Shown here: in pieces, positions 22,921 to 30,608 of the stretch
Numbering within the stretch: the first letter of the stretch is position 1
Layout of the letters: each line of letters opens with the position of its first letter
From: an uncultured Spirochaetales bacterium
GTDB taxonomy: Bacteria > Spirochaetota > Spirochaetia > Sphaerochaetales > Sphaerochaetaceae
Direction: 5' to 3'
Assembly (NCBI GenBank): GCA_949287505.1
Contig: CASEGX010000111.1
Location: 1-44,740 of the forward strand
DNA length: 44,740 nt
Notes under the pieces: generated by a model
Told to the model about the DNA's origin: nothing
Databases searched by the model: none
What the model saw: the letters and a program-made list of their open reading frames with translations, nothing else
Translations under genes and position numbers: made by a program

Positions 22921-23781
22921 ATGGAAAAGACTATCAGTATTGCTGTGCAGAAAAGCGGAAGGCTTTCAGAGAAGAGCCTTGACCTCATAAGGTCCTGCGG
23001 CATTGATTTCTATGCTGACAGCCGTGTGCTCAAAGCAAGGGCAACAGGTTTTCCCCTGTCCTTTCTGTTTGTCCGTGATGATGACATTCCGCAGTATGTT
23101 GCCGACGGTGTCGCTGACATAGGAATTGTCGGCCGTAACGAGTATGACGAGAGTGGGATATCCCTTGATGTTGTCCGCGATCTTGGTTTTGCATCCTGCC
23201 GCCTCTCAATTGCTGTTCCCCATTCATTTGATTACCGCGGTCTGCAGTCTCTCGAGGGTAAGAGAAATGCAACATCATATCCTAATATCCTTTCCCGCAT
23301 TCTCCGTGAAAACGATGTGAAGGCAGATATCGTTGTGGTATCAGGGTCTGTGGAGATAACAGTAGATGCGGGGGTTGCAGATGCAATTGCGGATCTCGTC
23401 TCGACAGGAACCACGCTGAAGATGAACGGCCTTGAGGAGGCTGAATGCATTTATCGCTCATCTGCTCTTCTCATCGCAAACCCGGATCTCGATGATGATT
23501 GCCGTCTGCTTCTTGACAGGCTTCTTGAAAGAATCGATGCCGTGATGCTTGCCAGACACAAGAAGTACATACTTTTCAATCTCCCTGCAGAGAAGCTGGA
23601 TGAGGCTGCCGCTGTAATCGGCGGAATGAAAAGCCCGACTGTCACACCGCTTATGGACAAAGGATGGGTTTCAGTTCAGTCAGCAGTTGATGAGAGCCGG
23701 TTCTGGGCTGTATTCGAGCGTCTCAAAGCGCTTGGTGCAGAGGGAATTCTCGTTATGAATATTGAGAAGATGACGGAGTGA
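22921..23781 (+). CDS. hisG: ATP phosphoribosyltransferase, long form
   Basis: First enzyme of histidine synthesis: joins ATP and PRPP to form phosphoribosyl-ATP. At 286 residues it is the long form, with its own C-terminal regulatory domain (from about residue 215), so no HisZ partner is needed and feedback inhibition by histidine is expected. The N-terminus has ISIAVQKSGRLSEKS, and the PRPP loop is DLVSTGTTLKMNGL. GGAGGAGG lies immediately upstream, in contrast to the leaderless leader peptide. It is the first structural gene after the attenuator. Confidence 0.96.
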   Translation: MEKTISIAVQKSGRLSEKSLDLIRSCGIDFYADSRVLKARATGFPLSFLFVRDDDIPQYVADGVADIGIVGRNEYDESGISLDVVRDLGFASCRLSIAVPHSFDYRGLQSLEGKRNATSYPNILSRILRENDVKADIVVVSGSVEITVDAGVADAIADLVSTGTTLKMNGLEEAECIYRSSALLIANPDLDDDCRLLLDRLLERIDAVMLARHKKYILFNLPAEKLDEAAAVIGGMKSPTVTPLMDKGWVSVQSAVDESRFWAVFERLKALGAEGILVMNIEKMTE

Positions 23782-23783
23782 GT

Positions 23784-25070
23784 ATGTATCTTGCGTTCAA
23801 GGATTCCTGTGAAGGCTGCTTTATAAGGCCATCTGACCGTATTCCGGGTCTGTCTGATACTGTCAGGAAAATAATCAGTGATGTAAGACAGCGGGGCGAT
23901 GAGGCGCTCCGGGATTATGCTTCCCGTTTTGATTCATCAGCGCTGTCAGATTTCTATGCATCGGAAGAGGAGTTTGAAAAAGCTGATGCCTCTGTGCCGT
24001 CAGAGCTGAAGAAAGCAATAGAACACGCTGCGAGGAATATACGTACCTTTCATGAGGCTGAGATGCCAGTGGGAGAGGATGTCGAGACTGAGAGCGGGGT
24101 CCGATGCTGGAGGAAGATTGTTCCTGTATCACGCGTGGGATTGTATGTTCCAGGAGGAACTGCACCGCTTTTCTCTACAGTCTTGATGCTTGCCATTCCT
24201 GCCAGAGTCGCAGGATGCAGGGAAATCATACTCTCAACACCGGCTAAGAATGGACAGATAAGTCCTGCAATCCTCTATGCAGCGAGAGTCGCAGGTGTTG
24301 ATAAGGTTGTCAAGGTGGGAGGTGCGCAGGCTATTGCCGCACTTGCATATGGCACGGAGAGCATACCACGTTGTGACAAGATATTCGGACCTGGCAACAG
24401 CTATGTGACTGAAGCGAAACGCCAGGTTTCTGCAGATGTCGCCATCGATATGATTGCCGGCCCCTCTGAGGTTCTCGTTGCCATCGATTCCTCCTCATCT
24501 CCGGCTGCGGCAGCTTCTGACCTTCTTTCCCAGGCAGAGCATGGCAAGGACAGTCAGGTTGTGCTTGTAATAAGAGCTGGAGAGAAAAGCGAGGCTGAGA
24601 GGATATACAGTGATGTGGAAGCCGCGATTGAAAGAGAGCTTGATGCCATCGGCCGCCATGAGTATATGCTTCCGTCCCTTTCTCATTCCTTTGCGCTTCC
24701 TGCATATTCAGATGATGAGCTTCTGCAGATTATCAACGGCTATGCTCCCGAGCATCTCATCATCTCCACCGAAAATCCATCCCGGATTCTTTCAGGCGTT
24801 GAGAATGCCGGTTCCGTATTTCTTGGGAAATGGACTCCGGAGTCTGCGGGAGACTATGCTTCGGGAACAAACCATACGCTTCCGACTTCCGGCTGGGCAC
24901 GCTCCTCATCCGGAGTTTCCGTCGATTCATTTCTGAAGAAGATCACTGTGCAGGAAATAACGAAGGAGGGACTCGGAAGGCTTGGCCGTACGATAATGAC
25001 ACTTGCAGAGGCAGAGGGACTTGATGGGCACAGCTATGCTGTGAAAGTGAGGCTTGGCGATGATAAATGA
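23784..25070 (+). CDS. hisD: Histidinol dehydrogenase
   Basis: A 428-residue zinc enzyme performing the last two steps, histidinol to histidinal to histidine, with NAD. Motifs include VPGGTAPLFSTVLM, GAQAIAALAYGTESI, DKIFGPGNSYVTEAKR, AGPSEVLV and AEHGKDSQ, which carry zinc ligands and the NAD site. The ATG at 23784 has GGAG at five bases; a GTG at 23778 overlapping the hisG stop is an alternative. Within the his operon. Confidence 0.96.
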   Translation: MYLAFKDSCEGCFIRPSDRIPGLSDTVRKIISDVRQRGDEALRDYASRFDSSALSDFYASEEEFEKADASVPSELKKAIEHAARNIRTFHEAEMPVGEDVETESGVRCWRKIVPVSRVGLYVPGGTAPLFSTVLMLAIPARVAGCREIILSTPAKNGQISPAILYAARVAGVDKVVKVGGAQAIAALAYGTESIPRCDKIFGPGNSYVTEAKRQVSADVAIDMIAGPSEVLVAIDSSSSPAAAASDLLSQAEHGKDSQVVLVIRAGEKSEAERIYSDVEAAIERELDAIGRHEYMLPSLSHSFALPAYSDDELLQIINGYAPEHLIISTENPSRILSGVENAGSVFLGKWTPESAGDYASGTNHTLPTSGWARSSSGVSVDSFLKKITVQEITKEGLGRLGRTIMTLAEAEGLDGHSYAVKVRLGDDK

Positions 25071-26100
25071 ACTTCTTAATCCGTGGATCCGTGATCTTGT
25101 ACCATACAGCTCTGCCCGCAGTGAATATTCGGGTTCCGCTTCCGTCTTCCTCGATGCAAATGAAAGCTGGGATGGCGGAAATGATGGGATGAACAGGTAT
25201 CCGGATCCTTTTATGCGAAGGCTCAGGAAGGAAATGGAACGGGTTATGGGAATCCCGTATGAGATGAGTGCTGTAGGCAACGGCTCTGATGAGATTATCG
25301 ATATGCTGATCCGCATGTTCTGTGTACCATCTTGCGATTCCATCCTGATAGAGCAGCCGACATATGGAACATACTCCGTCTTTGCCCGTACATCCGCTGT
25401 CGGTGTGATTGATGTACCACTGACGCCGTCCCTTTCCCTTGATGAGGATGCTATGATACGTGCTATAAGAAGCGAGAAGCCCAAGATAGTGTTCATATGC
25501 TCTCCCAATAATCCTACAGGCAGGGTGTACCCGCTCGAGACGATTCTCTCCATTGCAGAGGAGAATAAGGGAATTACAGTAGTCGATGAGGCTTATGCGG
25601 ATTTTGCTGAGGATTTCACGAGTGCTATTGGAGCAATACATGAGAACCCGCGCATCGTGGTTCTTCGTACATTCTCGAAAGCATATGGAAAGGCAGGTGC
25701 AAGGCTTGGCATTCTTGTCTCTGATCCCGAGATACAGAAAGTATTCATGAAAGCAAAGCCGCCGTACAATGTCTCAAGGTGTGCAGAGAATGAAGGGCTT
25801 GAGGCGCTTTTGGGTGCAGATGCTGTGGAAAAGCGCATAAAGGAGACGATTGCAAGAAGAAAGGAGACAGCGGCTTTTCTTTCAGAGCTTCCATATGTTA
25901 CTGAGGTGTTTCCGTCACAAGCCAACTTCATTCTCATACGCGTGCAGGATGCTGCTGCCCTTTACAGTTATCTCCTTGAACGTGGCATCGTTGTCCGTAA
26001 CCGTTCAAATGATCCTCTGCTGGAGAATACAATCCGTATTACGATAGGATCTGAGAGTGATATGAATAAACTGAAGGAGGCGCTTTGTGAGTGGAGATAG
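25060..26100 (+). CDS. hisC: Histidinol-phosphate aminotransferase
   Basis: A 346-residue fold-type I pyridoxal-phosphate enzyme converting imidazole-acetol phosphate and glutamate to histidinol phosphate. The PLP lysine is in RTFSKAYGKAGARLG, the substrate motif is CSPNNPTGRVYP, and DEAYADF precedes it. The ATG at 25060 overlaps hisD by 11 bases and has GAGG at seven bases. A TTG two codons earlier is less likely. Confidence 0.95.
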   Translation: MINELLNPWIRDLVPYSSARSEYSGSASVFLDANESWDGGNDGMNRYPDPFMRRLRKEMERVMGIPYEMSAVGNGSDEIIDMLIRMFCVPSCDSILIEQPTYGTYSVFARTSAVGVIDVPLTPSLSLDEDAMIRAIRSEKPKIVFICSPNNPTGRVYPLETILSIAEENKGITVVDEAYADFAEDFTSAIGAIHENPRIVVLRTFSKAYGKAGARLGILVSDPEIQKVFMKAKPPYNVSRCAENEGLEALLGADAVEKRIKETIARRKETAAFLSELPYVTEVFPSQANFILIRVQDAAALYSYLLERGIVVRNRSNDPLLENTIRITIGSESDMNKLKEALCEWR

Positions 26101-27217
26101 GAAGAAGGTCCTTTTCATCGACCGTGACGGTGTGATCGTGAAGGAACAGCAGGTCGACTCGTATGAGAAAATCGAGTATATCCCTCACGTGTTTGAGGCT
26201 CTGAGGGAGATATCGAGGAAGACCGATTATCTTCTTGTTATGGTTTCAAACCAGGACGGGGTTGGAAGCCGTGAATTCACGTATGAGGGATTCTCTGGGC
26301 CCGCAGAGCGCATTTTCTCCACACTTCGTGGTGAAGGCATTGTCTTTGATGACGTGAATATAGATCTTTCGCTTCCGGAGGATAATCTTTCGACACGTAA
26401 GCCCGGGACCGCAATGATAGACCGTTACCGCAGCTCCGTGTATGATATGTCACTCTCATTCGTGGTCGGGGACAGGCTTACGGATATGGAACTGGCAAAG
26501 GCGATGGGCTGCCGGGGCTTTCTGCTCGATTCGTCGCTTTCTGTCCCCGCAGAGCTTGAAGAGACTGTAGCGCTCCATACCATTTCCTGGCTGGATATTG
26601 CAGCATATCTTACAGGGGATGGAACACTTCCTCATCGCACGGCATCTGTTGAGAGGACAACAAATGAGACTGCAATTTCAATATCCATGGACCTTGATGG
26701 AACAGGGGAGGGAAAGCTTGAGACCGGAATCGGCTTTTTTGATCATATGTTTGCACAGGTCATACGCCACTCCCGTTTCGATATTGACGGAAAATGCGTG
26801 GGAGACCTTTTCATCGATGAGCATCACAGTGCAGAGGATACTGCGCTCGTGCTGGGAGAGGTCGTGAGAAAGGCACTTGGAGACAAACGCGGTATTGAAC
26901 GGTATGGCTATGAGATAGTCATGATGGACGATGCTGTGGCAACTGTGGCTCTCGATTTCTCCGGCCGCCCGGAGCTTATGTGGGATGTGGAATTCACGAT
27001 GGAGTATATAGGAAGCTTCCCATCGGAGCTCATAAGGCATTTCTTCCGCTCATTCTCTTCCTCTGCGTTGTGCAACATAAGCGTGAGCGCTACAAAGGGT
27101 GGTAATAGCCATCATACTGCAGAGGCCATCTTCAAGGCATTTGCCAGAGCTTTGCGTAAGGCTGTACGCCGCATACCCGGAGATACAAGGGTCGTGAGTA
27201 CGAAAGGAGTATTATGA
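26087..27217 (+). CDS. hisB: Bifunctional histidinol-phosphatase / imidazoleglycerol-phosphate dehydratase
   Basis: A 376-residue fusion. Residues 1-165 are a HAD-type histidinol phosphatase with DxD at D12 and D14 (FIDRDGVI), followed by MVSNQDGVG and VVGDRLTDMELA. Residues from about 185 are the dehydratase, with ERTTNETAISI, GFFDHMFAQVIRHSRFD, DEHHSAEDTALVLGE and GGNSHHTAEAIFKAFARALR as manganese-binding histidine motifs. GTG start with AAGGAGG upstream, overlapping hisC by 14 bases. The fusion is well known in enterobacteria but not universal. Confidence 0.95.
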   Translation: MSGDRKKVLFIDRDGVIVKEQQVDSYEKIEYIPHVFEALREISRKTDYLLVMVSNQDGVGSREFTYEGFSGPAERIFSTLRGEGIVFDDVNIDLSLPEDNLSTRKPGTAMIDRYRSSVYDMSLSFVVGDRLTDMELAKAMGCRGFLLDSSLSVPAELEETVALHTISWLDIAAYLTGDGTLPHRTASVERTTNETAISISMDLDGTGEGKLETGIGFFDHMFAQVIRHSRFDIDGKCVGDLFIDEHHSAEDTALVLGEVVRKALGDKRGIERYGYEIVMMDDAVATVALDFSGRPELMWDVEFTMEYIGSFPSELIRHFFRSFSSSALCNISVSATKGGNSHHTAEAIFKAFARALRKAVRRIPGDTRVVSTKGVL

Positions 27218-27804
27218 TAGCTGTCATACGTTACAATGCCGGAAATATACAGTCAGTGATGAATGCCCTTTCCAGACTCGGCGCTGATGCAGCGCTGACA
27301 GATGATCCGGAGGTGATAAGAAGCGCAGATAAGGTGATCTTTCCCGGTGTCGGGGAAGCCTCGTCTGCGATGAGGTATCTCAGTGATCATGGGCTTTCAA
27401 CCCTTATTCCCACACTGACAAGCCCTTTCCTCGGAATATGCCTGGGCATGCAGCTGATGTGTGCATACTCCGAAGAAGGAGACACGGCGTGCCTTGGTAT
27501 CTTCCCCGAGCGCATCGCCCAGTTTCCGGCAGGAAGGGGTTATAAGGTTCCTCACATGGGCTGGAATACAATCGAAGAGCTTTCAGGGCCATTGTATTCG
27601 CACTCTGCAGAGAATGATTACATGTATTTCGTCCATTCATACTATGTGCCACTCTCTCCATTTTCATCGGCTGTGACCGAGTATGATGGAATACGTTTCT
27701 CCTCATCTCTTTCCCGAGGCAATTTCCATGGTGTCCAGTTCCATCCTGAGAAAAGCGGGAAATGCGGGGAGAGAATACTGAAAGCATTTCTGGAGATGGT
27801 ATGA
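27214..27804 (+). CDS. hisH: Imidazole glycerol phosphate synthase, glutaminase subunit
   Basis: A 196-residue class I glutamine amidotransferase that supplies ammonia to HisF. The catalytic triad is visible as the nucleophile in GICLGMQLM and the His-x-Glu in VQFHPEKSG. The N-terminus IAVIRYNAGNIQSV is typical. It overlaps hisB and hisA by four bases each. Confidence 0.96.
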   Translation: MIAVIRYNAGNIQSVMNALSRLGADAALTDDPEVIRSADKVIFPGVGEASSAMRYLSDHGLSTLIPTLTSPFLGICLGMQLMCAYSEEGDTACLGIFPERIAQFPAGRGYKVPHMGWNTIEELSGPLYSHSAENDYMYFVHSYYVPLSPFSSAVTEYDGIRFSSSLSRGNFHGVQFHPEKSGKCGERILKAFLEMV

Positions 27805-28526
27805 GAGTTGTTCCAGCAATAGATATAATCGATGGTTCTCCTGTCCGCCTTACAGAAGGTGATTATTCCAGAAAGACGGAATACAGGCTTTCTGCGCTGG
27901 ATGCGGCAAAGCGCTTTGAGGATGGAGGGTTGAGATATCTTCATCTTGTAGACCTCGATGCTGCAGCAGGACGGGGGTCGAATCTGTCTGTTCTTGAGCG
28001 CATTGCTTCTGAGACTGCTCTTCTGATTGATTTCGGTGGGGGAATAAGGGCGGAAGATGATGTAAGGCGCGCCTTCGATGCAGGAGCTGGTAAGGTGAAT
28101 GTCGGTTCTGCGGCGGCGAAAAATCCTGATCTTGTCTTTGAATGGGGAAAGCGGTATCCCGGCCGCATCATACTCTCGGCAGATGTCAGAGACAGGCATA
28201 TTGCTGTTTCCGGATGGATGGAAAACACCGGCCTTGATATCATCCCTTTTATTGTAAGTTTCATTAACAATGGTATTACAGAAGCTGTTGTGACCGATAT
28301 TTCCCGTGATGGTATGCTTACAGGCCCTTCTTTAGAGCTGTATGAAGAGATAATCAGAAAAATTCCATCACTTACCCTCGTCGCATCCGGCGGTGTTTCC
28401 TCCGTCCAGGATCTGCAGAAGCTTGCCCTTTTGGGTGTGAGAGGCACTATAGTAGGTAAGGCTTACTATGAGGGAAGAATCACGATAGAGGAGATGAAGG
28501 AGGCCGAATGCTTGCAAAGAGGATAA
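27801..28526 (+). CDS. hisA: Phosphoribosylformimino-AICAR-phosphate isomerase
   Basis: A 241-residue TIM barrel that opens the ribose ring of ProFAR to PRFAR. The catalytic aspartates are in [14 protein letters not shown] and [15 protein letters not shown], with phosphate-binding glycine loops IDFGGGIR and VASGGVSS. The ATG at 27801 lies in an ATGA overlap with hisH. It overlaps hisF by 19 bases. Confidence 0.96.
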   Translation: MRVVPAIDIIDGSPVRLTEGDYSRKTEYRLSALDAAKRFEDGGLRYLHLVDLDAAAGRGSNLSVLERIASETALLIDFGGGIRAEDDVRRAFDAGAGKVNVGSAAAKNPDLVFEWGKRYPGRIILSADVRDRHIAVSGWMENTGLDIIPFIVSFINNGITEAVVTDISRDGMLTGPSLELYEEIIRKIPSLTLVASGGVSSVQDLQKLALLGVRGTIVGKAYYEGRITIEEMKEAECLQRG

Positions 28527-29269
28527 TCCCTTGTCTCGATGTGAAGAATGGACGCACTGTGAAGGGAGTTAACTTCCTCTCTTTGCGGGATGCAGGGGAT
28601 GCTGCAGAGCTTGCGGCATACTACTCTGACCATGGTGCCGATGAGCTTGTTTTCCTTGATATAACCGCGACAGTCGAGAAGCGGGGTACGATGGAGGCTC
28701 TTGTCAGAAAGGTTGCTGCAAGGATCTCCATTCCATTCACCGTCGGAGGCGGGATCAGGGGAGAGAATGATGTGGAGAGAATGCTTTCGTCCGGTGCTGA
28801 CAAGATCTCGATAAACTCCTCTGCCGTCAGGAATCCTCTTCTTGTGGATTCCCTTGCCCGCCGTTTCGGCTCACAGTGCGTTGTCATTGCGCTCGATGCG
28901 AGAAGCAACAGTGCCTTCGCTTCAGGATATGAGGTTGTAGTCGACGGAGGAAGGACTCCTACAGGCCTCGATGCGCTCTCCTGGGCACGGGAAGCAGCAT
29001 CGCGTGGAGCTGGTGAAATTCTTCTGACATCTATGGATAAGGATGGGACGAAGGATGGTTTTGCTGTTGACTTAACGCGGATAATCAGCAGTAATATTGA
29101 TATTCCTGTTATAGCTTCTGGTGGGGCGGGAAAGATGGATGATTTCAGGTTGGTTTTTGATACAGGCATGGCTGATGCCGCGCTTGCCGCATCCGTTTTC
29201 CATTTCCATGAGATAGATATACCGGAACTCAAGGACTATCTTAGACAGTGTGGGATTGCTGTCAGATAG
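28508..29269 (+). CDS. hisF: Imidazole glycerol phosphate synthase, cyclase subunit
   Basis: A 253-residue TIM barrel that closes the imidazole ring using ammonia from HisH and releases AICAR. Catalytic aspartates are in [15 protein letters not shown] and [12 protein letters not shown], with phosphate loops VGGGIR and IASGGAGK. It ends 11 bases before hisIE. Confidence 0.97.
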   Translation: MLAKRIIPCLDVKNGRTVKGVNFLSLRDAGDAAELAAYYSDHGADELVFLDITATVEKRGTMEALVRKVAARISIPFTVGGGIRGENDVERMLSSGADKISINSSAVRNPLLVDSLARRFGSQCVVIALDARSNSAFASGYEVVVDGGRTPTGLDALSWAREAASRGAGEILLTSMDKDGTKDGFAVDLTRIISSNIDIPVIASGGAGKMDDFRLVFDTGMADAALAASVFHFHEIDIPELKDYLRQCGIAVR

Positions 29270-29280
29270 AGGAGAGGATT

Positions 29281-29889
29281 ATGACTATTGATTTTGATAA
29301 AGGCGGCGGACTTGTTCCTGCAGTTGTCCAGGACGCTGTGACCCGTAAAGTCCTTATGCTTGGATATATGAATGAGGAGGCCTACAAGCTCACGCTTGAC
29401 CGCGGTCTTGTCACGTTCTTCTCCCGTTCGCGCGGCCGTATCTGGACAAAAGGGGAGACGAGCGGGAATTTCCTTCAGGTGAGGGAAATACTTGCCGACT
29501 GTGATGGGGATACACTGCTTGTGAAGGCCATTCCTTCCGGACCGGTTTGCCACACCGGTGCAGATACATGCTTCGGGGAGGACAATAAACCTACAGAGGT
29601 CTCTTCTCCTGAGTTTCTTTTCTATCTTGAATCCGTAATACATGACAGAATGACGAATCCCGTCGAGGGTTCATATACCAATCACCTTTTCTCCCGTGGT
29701 CTCAACAGGATCGCACAGAAAGTCGGAGAGGAGGCTGTAGAGCTTGTTATCGCATCCAAGGATGATGACAAGGATCAGTTCTTGGGTGAGTGCGCGGATC
29801 TGATGTATCATTTCCTTGTGCTTCTTGCAGAGAAGAATGCCACGCTTTCCGAGGTCATTGACGTTCTGAAGGAAAGGCATTCCCGCTGA
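29281..29889 (+). CDS. hisI: Bifunctional PR-AMP cyclohydrolase / PR-ATP pyrophosphatase
   Basis: A 202-residue HisIE fusion performing steps two and three of the pathway. The HisI part (1-115) has SRSRGRIWTKGETSGNFL and the metal-binding CHTGADTCF. The HisE part (from about 120) has AQKVGEEAVELVIASK and ECADLMYHFLVLL. The start at 29281 fits the family N-terminus MTIDFDKGGGLVPAVVQD. Its stop overlaps the pentapeptide-repeat gene by one base. Confidence 0.95.
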   Translation: MTIDFDKGGGLVPAVVQDAVTRKVLMLGYMNEEAYKLTLDRGLVTFFSRSRGRIWTKGETSGNFLQVREILADCDGDTLLVKAIPSGPVCHTGADTCFGEDNKPTEVSSPEFLFYLESVIHDRMTNPVEGSYTNHLFSRGLNRIAQKVGEEAVELVIASKDDDKDQFLGECADLMYHFLVLLAEKNATLSEVIDVLKERHSR

Positions 29890-30485
29890 TGACGCTTCTT
29901 GAGGCTGTCAGCTCGTTATCCGATGCGGAGGATATAGAGGAGAAGGGCGGGAAATATGATGGAATGAATCTTGATGGTATTATCATCAGGGATTCCTCTT
30001 TCTCCTCTGTATCATTCTCTTCAGTATCATTTAGTGGTGCTGTTTTCACTGACACTGTATTTGATTCCTGTGATTTCACGAATGCGGATTTCACATCATC
30101 CTCCCTGCTCAGGGTTGAATTCCGCGACTGCAGGATGACGGGTGCGCTCTTCATCTCATCCAGACTGAGAAAGGTACGCGTTGAAAATGTCTCGGCGCGC
30201 TATATATCCTTCGACAGATCATCCATGGAGCACTGCTCTCTTTCCTCCTCGGATTTCCCTGATTCATCTTTTTCTGAGTTGCGTCATTCCTGTCTTGAAA
30301 TAAAATCCTCAGATCTTTCCCGTTCATCGTTCCGAGGAACACCTATGAATGGCATCTCGCTACGGGACAGCTTTTTAGGCGGTATTGTCCTTTCTGAGAA
30401 TCTTAAGGAAATAAAAGGTGCAACTCTTGATATGACACAGGCTCTGGATATAATCAGAGGGAAGGGTGTGAATATTATAGCTTAA
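29889..30485 (+). CDS. Pentapeptide-repeat protein at the end of the his operon
   Basis: A 198-residue soluble protein built of A(D/N)LxF-like pentapeptide repeats, seen as FSSVSFSSVSFSGAVF, FTDTVFDSCDFTNADF and later ones up to about residue 160. These form a right-handed quadrilateral beta-helix. It resembles the Qnr/MfpA group in overall size, but I see no basis to assign topoisomerase protection. It starts in the hisIE stop codon (TGATGA) and so is translated as part of the his operon. No link between such proteins and histidine synthesis is known to me. It is markedly serine-rich. Confidence 0.8.
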   Translation: MTLLEAVSSLSDAEDIEEKGGKYDGMNLDGIIIRDSSFSSVSFSSVSFSGAVFTDTVFDSCDFTNADFTSSSLLRVEFRDCRMTGALFISSRLRKVRVENVSARYISFDRSSMEHCSLSSSDFPDSSFSELRHSCLEIKSSDLSRSSFRGTPMNGISLRDSFLGGIVLSENLKEIKGATLDMTQALDIIRGKGVNIIA

Positions 30486-30489
30486 TAAA

Positions 30490-30507
30490 TATTCCAAATA
30501 AGGAATA
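30490..30507. promoter_or_regulatory. Dyad upstream of the redox fusion gene
   Basis: TATTCC (30490-30495), six bases, GGAATA (30502-30507): a perfect inverted repeat in the AT-rich gap after the his operon. There is no T tract, so it looks more like an operator than a terminator. Confidence 0.35.
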
Positions 30508-30562
30508 ATTAACACATCTATCTTATCGTTAGTCTTTGTTCATATCCTTCATCATTGTCTTC

Positions 30563-30591
30563 TTTCCAATCTTCCGTATGAGTAATACAAT
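30563..30591 (+). promoter_or_regulatory. Promoter of the redox fusion gene
   Basis: TTTCCA (30563-30568), 17 bases, TACAAT (30586-30591). The predicted start near 30598 gives an 11-base leader holding AGAGG, just upstream of the ATG at 30609. Confidence 0.5.
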
Positions 30592-30608
30592 CATTTCAGA
30601 GGCAAAAT

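Noticed and set aside
30490-30507. Terminator for the histidine operon
   Set aside because: The 6-bp stem is AT-rich and lacks a T tract, so an operator is the better reading.
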